Assembly (NCBI GenBank): GCA_964473745.1
Contig: CAYYQE010000015.1
Coordinates: 1 to 33,429, forward strand
Direction of reading: 5' to 3'
Origin: JABJMC01 sp964473745
GTDB lineage: Bacteria > Patescibacteriota > Gracilibacteria > UBA1369 > UBA12473
DNA: 33,429 bases
Shown: piece by piece, positions 31,138 through 33,429 of the stretch
Position numbering within the stretch: the stretch's first letter is position 1
Layout of the letters: each line of letters begins with the position of its first letter
Notes under the pieces: model-generated
Seen by the model: the letters and a program-made list of their open reading frames with translations, nothing else
What the model was told of the DNA's origin: nothing
Databases searched by the model: none
Made by a program: the position numbers and the translations under genes

Positions 31138-32872
31138 GAATAAGGTGTTTATAACGTTGATAAAGAAAAGAGGCGCCTATCAAAAAGACACCAAGAACCA
31201 TAAAGGCAATGATTTTGTATTCTGTTGGTAAGCCGGACATATCTACAAAGAACACTTTTAGAATCGTTATGCCAAATAGCAACAAGCCCATCCAGCGGAA
31301 AGGTTTAATTTGCTTGGCTATTCCACCCACGATTAAAGCAATGGCGTAAAGAGCCCAAATCACGGAAATGGTAACTTGGGTGGCCTGGTTAGCTTGTCGA
31401 TAATTAAAAAACTCGTTGTTAGCTTGAACTAAGTCGAAATAATGACCAGCCTGATGTGTTAACAGAAAAATCCCGAGTAAATTGGTGAGGACAATGACTA
31501 GGCCGCGGCTGTATGTTTCGGAAGCACTTAATTCGCTTTGGTGTTTTTTGTAAAGGTAAGCAGTGCCCACCAAAAGAGCGATTATAAAAAGTGTAATCCC
31601 AACTAAGGGGTTAAAAACAAATGTTTCTGTTTTAGTATTAAATTCACTAAGAAGGCCAATCCAACCTAGTAAAACAATACTTTGAATGACGGCACCATAA
31701 TATCGAACTCCAACGAGCTTTAGTTTTAAGCCTGCCCAGAAAAGCACGGTGGCTTCAGTGGCAAGGGCGGCGGTCATGGCGTATTTGTAATTTTCGAGTT
31801 CAATTGGAATAATTATGGTAAGGAGAGCTACAAAAATCCCCATCAAAAGAAGCATGAGGAATTTGTTTTGGGGGGCGCGTTTAAAAGCCAGCGCTGACTC
31901 TACAAAATAGGCAACTGCCAGGAAGAACATGGCAATTCCTAAATAGTTCTCGTGGTATTCTTCAAAAAGGCTAAAAGTGGCTACTGTTACAAACAGTGCG
32001 TTAAGTAAAGTGAGGATGAAATTGATTTTTTTAGTAGGTTCTTTTTGAACTAAGTGATGATAAAAAGGCATCACACTATAAATGGCAAAAAAGATGGCGA
32101 GCAGAATTAAAGTGGAGGAAAAAGATTCTGATTCTGCGCCAAAATAAACTAAATATCCGGCGGTAAAGGCAAAGGCTGGCAACTGTAGGGCGGGCCATTG
32201 TTTAAAATGAGAGACCGCTAAAACTCCTAACGACAACATGTAAGCGTAAACAATTAACACCCATATATTAGGATCGGGGGAGCCGACGAGTAGGGGAGTT
32301 ACGTAGCCGCCAATTATGCTGAATAGCGCCAAGGGTAGGGAGTTGTACCGGACCGAGGCCAATACCGCGATCACGGTTACCAAAATCATAAAAGCAAATG
32401 TTGTTTCCGCAGAAATAAGTTCGTACATGTTGCGCGCGGCAAACAGGCTGAAATAGAGCATGGCAATTCCGCCGCCGCTCATGACATTAGCCCATTTTTG
32501 ATATTTTTTAACGAAATATTCACCAGCGCCTAAAAATGATAACCCCAATAGAATTCCAATAACGATTCGCCCGGTGGGGCCAACCCACCCTTGATCAAAG
32601 GCGTATTTCAAAAAGAAACTAAGGCCAAGTAAGACGGCCACAACCCCAATTTTTTGTAAATAGTTTTCGCCAATGCGGGCTTCCCAGGAAACGGCTGGTT
32701 TTTTGGTTTTTTTGGGTTTTTGCGGCGCGGATTGGTCAGCGGCCGAGGTTGCGGGTTCTGGAACTGATCCGAGTCCACTCCATTCTTCGATTCGAGCTAG
32801 TCTTTTTTCTTGGTTTGTTAAGAGCTTTTTAATTTCTTTAAGTTCGTGATGGATCTGGTTTGGATTTTCCAT
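31121..32872 (-). CDS. DUF2339 polytopic membrane protein
   Basis: The protein has 583 residues. A short N-terminal coiled coil (HHELKEIKKLLTNQEKRLARIEEW) and a Pro/Lys-rich linker precede ARIGENYLQKIGVVAVLLGLSFFLKYAFDQGW, the DUF2339 signature. At least fourteen hydrophobic helices follow, including YNSLPLALFSIIGGYVTPLLVGS. The function is not known; the pairing with DUF3999 suggests a membrane complex or envelope transport. It is first of the three-gene minus-strand unit and is divergent from the C39-like lipoprotein gene. The ATG at 32872 lacks a Shine-Dalgarno. Confidence 0.93.
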   Translation of the reverse strand: MENPNQIHHELKEIKKLLTNQEKRLARIEEWSGLGSVPEPATSAADQSAPQKPKKTKKPAVSWEARIGENYLQKIGVVAVLLGLSFFLKYAFDQGWVGPTGRIVIGILLGLSFLGAGEYFVKKYQKWANVMSGGGIAMLYFSLFAARNMYELISAETTFAFMILVTVIAVLASVRYNSLPLALFSIIGGYVTPLLVGSPDPNIWVLIVYAYMLSLGVLAVSHFKQWPALQLPAFAFTAGYLVYFGAESESFSSTLILLAIFFAIYSVMPFYHHLVQKEPTKKINFILTLLNALFVTVATFSLFEEYHENYLGIAMFFLAVAYFVESALAFKRAPQNKFLMLLLMGIFVALLTIIIPIELENYKYAMTAALATEATVLFWAGLKLKLVGVRYYGAVIQSIVLLGWIGLLSEFNTKTETFVFNPLVGITLFIIALLVGTAYLYKKHQSELSASETYSRGLVIVLTNLLGIFLLTHQAGHYFDLVQANNEFFNYRQANQATQVTISVIWALYAIALIVGGIAKQIKPFRWMGLLLFGITILKVFFVDMSGLPTEYKIIAFMVLGVFLIGASFLYQRYKHLIHEKVL

Positions 32873-32888
32873 TTTATGGAGGGTAAGG

Positions 32889-32917
32889 TAGACAGATGAC
32901 TTTCCTTATCTTAATAT
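32889..32917 (+). promoter_or_regulatory. Possible promoter of the C39-like lipoprotein gene
   Basis: TAGACA (32889-32894) and TAATAT (32912-32917) are 17 bp apart. The -35 matches consensus at five of six bases and the -10 at four. The predicted leader is about 24 nt, like its neighbours. Confidence 0.4.
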
Positions 32918-32947
32918 GATTTTCCTTTTAATTAAAACTTTTTATTT

Positions 32948-33429
32948 ATGCGGCGAGTAATAGTGACAATTATGTTGGTAATAATGTTTAGCGGATGCTC
33001 GTATTCTGAATTTAAATTAGCGCAACACAAAAGTGACGTAGAAGTTACGGACCGAGAGGGAAGGGAAAGGGTGGAACGAGTGGAGGTGGAGGAAGAAGTG
33101 GCCGAGGACGAGACAGTGGCGGACGAAGTGGATTTATCGTTTGCCGTGAACTTGAGCGTGCCTTTTTACTCCCAAGCTCCTTATGGTGATTGGGGCATGC
33201 CTTATCAGGAGGCGTGTGAAGAGGCGAGCTTACTTTTGGCGTGGTATTACGTGAATGGAGAATGGCCTTCTATTGATGAATTTGAGGCCGATGAATTGGC
33301 CATGGTGGACTGGGAAGTTAGTTATTTTGGACAGTACGAACATACTACTATTGAACAAACCGCAGAGATGGCGAGTGAGTATTTGGGATGGGATTCGTGG
33401 GAGATTTTGGAGAATCCAACCGTCGAAGA
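32948..33429 (+). CDS. Peptidase C39-like lipoprotein, 3' truncated by the window edge
   Basis: ATG 32948 opens a frame that runs without a stop to the window end (160 codons). The N-terminus is a lipoprotein-type signal: MRRVIVTIMLVIMFSGCS, with Cys17 as the probable lipidation site. An acidic linker follows (about 25-62, Glu/Val-rich). Then VPFYSQAPYGDWGMPYQEAC matches the start of the C39-like peptidase domain, with the Gln of QAP and Cys of EACEEAS as catalytic-type residues. The usual His and Asp would lie beyond the window. It would face outside, tethered to the membrane. Codon use and the AAAACTTTTTATTT leader match its neighbours. Confidence 0.82.
   Translation, partial: MRRVIVTIMLVIMFSGCSYSEFKLAQHKSDVEVTDREGRERVERVEVEEEVAEDETVADEVDLSFAVNLSVPFYSQAPYGDWGMPYQEACEEASLLLAWYYVNGEWPSIDEFEADELAMVDWEVSYFGQYEHTTIEQTAEMASEYLGWDSWEILENPTVE

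Noticed and set aside
1..33429. Genetic code with TGA as glycine
   Set aside because: Genes are full length with glycine as GGN, no in-frame TGA is needed, and one gene ends naturally at TGA.

Overview
The window is a gene-dense, moderately AT-rich bacterial segment: 29 protein genes (two cut by the window ends), two tRNAs, no rRNA, no CRISPR array and no insertion sequence. The best guess at the host is a member of the Candidate Phyla Radiation (Patescibacteria). The reasons are very tight packing with overlapping convergent stops, short leaders without Shine-Dalgarno sequences, RNase Y, a stand-alone VirD4/TraG-type ATPase, and several 580-980 residue proteins with no recognisable family. 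The standard code fits: glycine is encoded by GGN, genes are full length, and 28 stops are 23 TAA, 4 TAG and 1 TGA. This placement is inference; no marker gene was compared with a database.

Layout. 1-1448: 3' part of a CobT-like von Willebrand A protein with a Gly-Gln-Gly-Glu repeat. 1457-2623: the infC-rpmI-rplT translation operon, with its own promoter and structured leader. infC has no ATG/GTG/TTG start. 2692-5628: a 978-residue single-pass membrane protein carrying a perfect 360-bp in-frame tandem duplication. 5638-9064: acylphosphatase (minus strand) diverging from murF-holB-TPR. 9066-11313: a CaCA cation exchanger and an L,D-transpeptidase. 11396-11700: tRNA-Leu(CAA) and tRNA-Pro(GGG), each followed by a related hairpin. 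11839-12298: a RelB/RelE-type toxin-antitoxin pair converging on the VirD4/TraG-type ATPase (12295-14544). 14611-17736: an unknown EF-hand/coiled-coil protein diverging from a NodB-type polysaccharide deacetylase. 17733-22701: a minus-strand cluster rny-ytxH-CPA2 antiporter-vanW. 22756-26214: cysteine desulfurase, a hibernation-factor-like protein and an unknown 623-residue protein. 26307-29133: queG converging on an unknown 579-residue protein. 29134-29440: non-coding. 29441-32872: a PH-like membrane protein and a DUF3999/TSP3-DUF2339 pair. 32948-end: start of a C39-like lipoprotein.

How the genes fit together. A large share serves the cell envelope: MurF builds the muropeptide precursor, the L,D-transpeptidase and polysaccharide deacetylase would modify peptidoglycan or another glycan, VanW is wall-associated, and two transporters handle cations. 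Translation and RNA metabolism (IF3, L35, L20, two tRNAs, QueG, RNase Y, a hibernation factor) form the second theme.

Most notable signals: (1) the exact 360-bp tandem duplication; (2) no Shine-Dalgarno upstream of the genes, with a U-rich tract abutting about eight start codons and 15-31 nt leaders; (3) infC probably starting at ATA; (4) an AUG-stop mini-ORF just before the 978-residue gene; (5) two tRNA-trailer hairpins that share a core and have covarying arms; (6) a near-identical extended -10 promoter element upstream of two glycan-acting enzymes and inside the 307-bp non-coding stretch.
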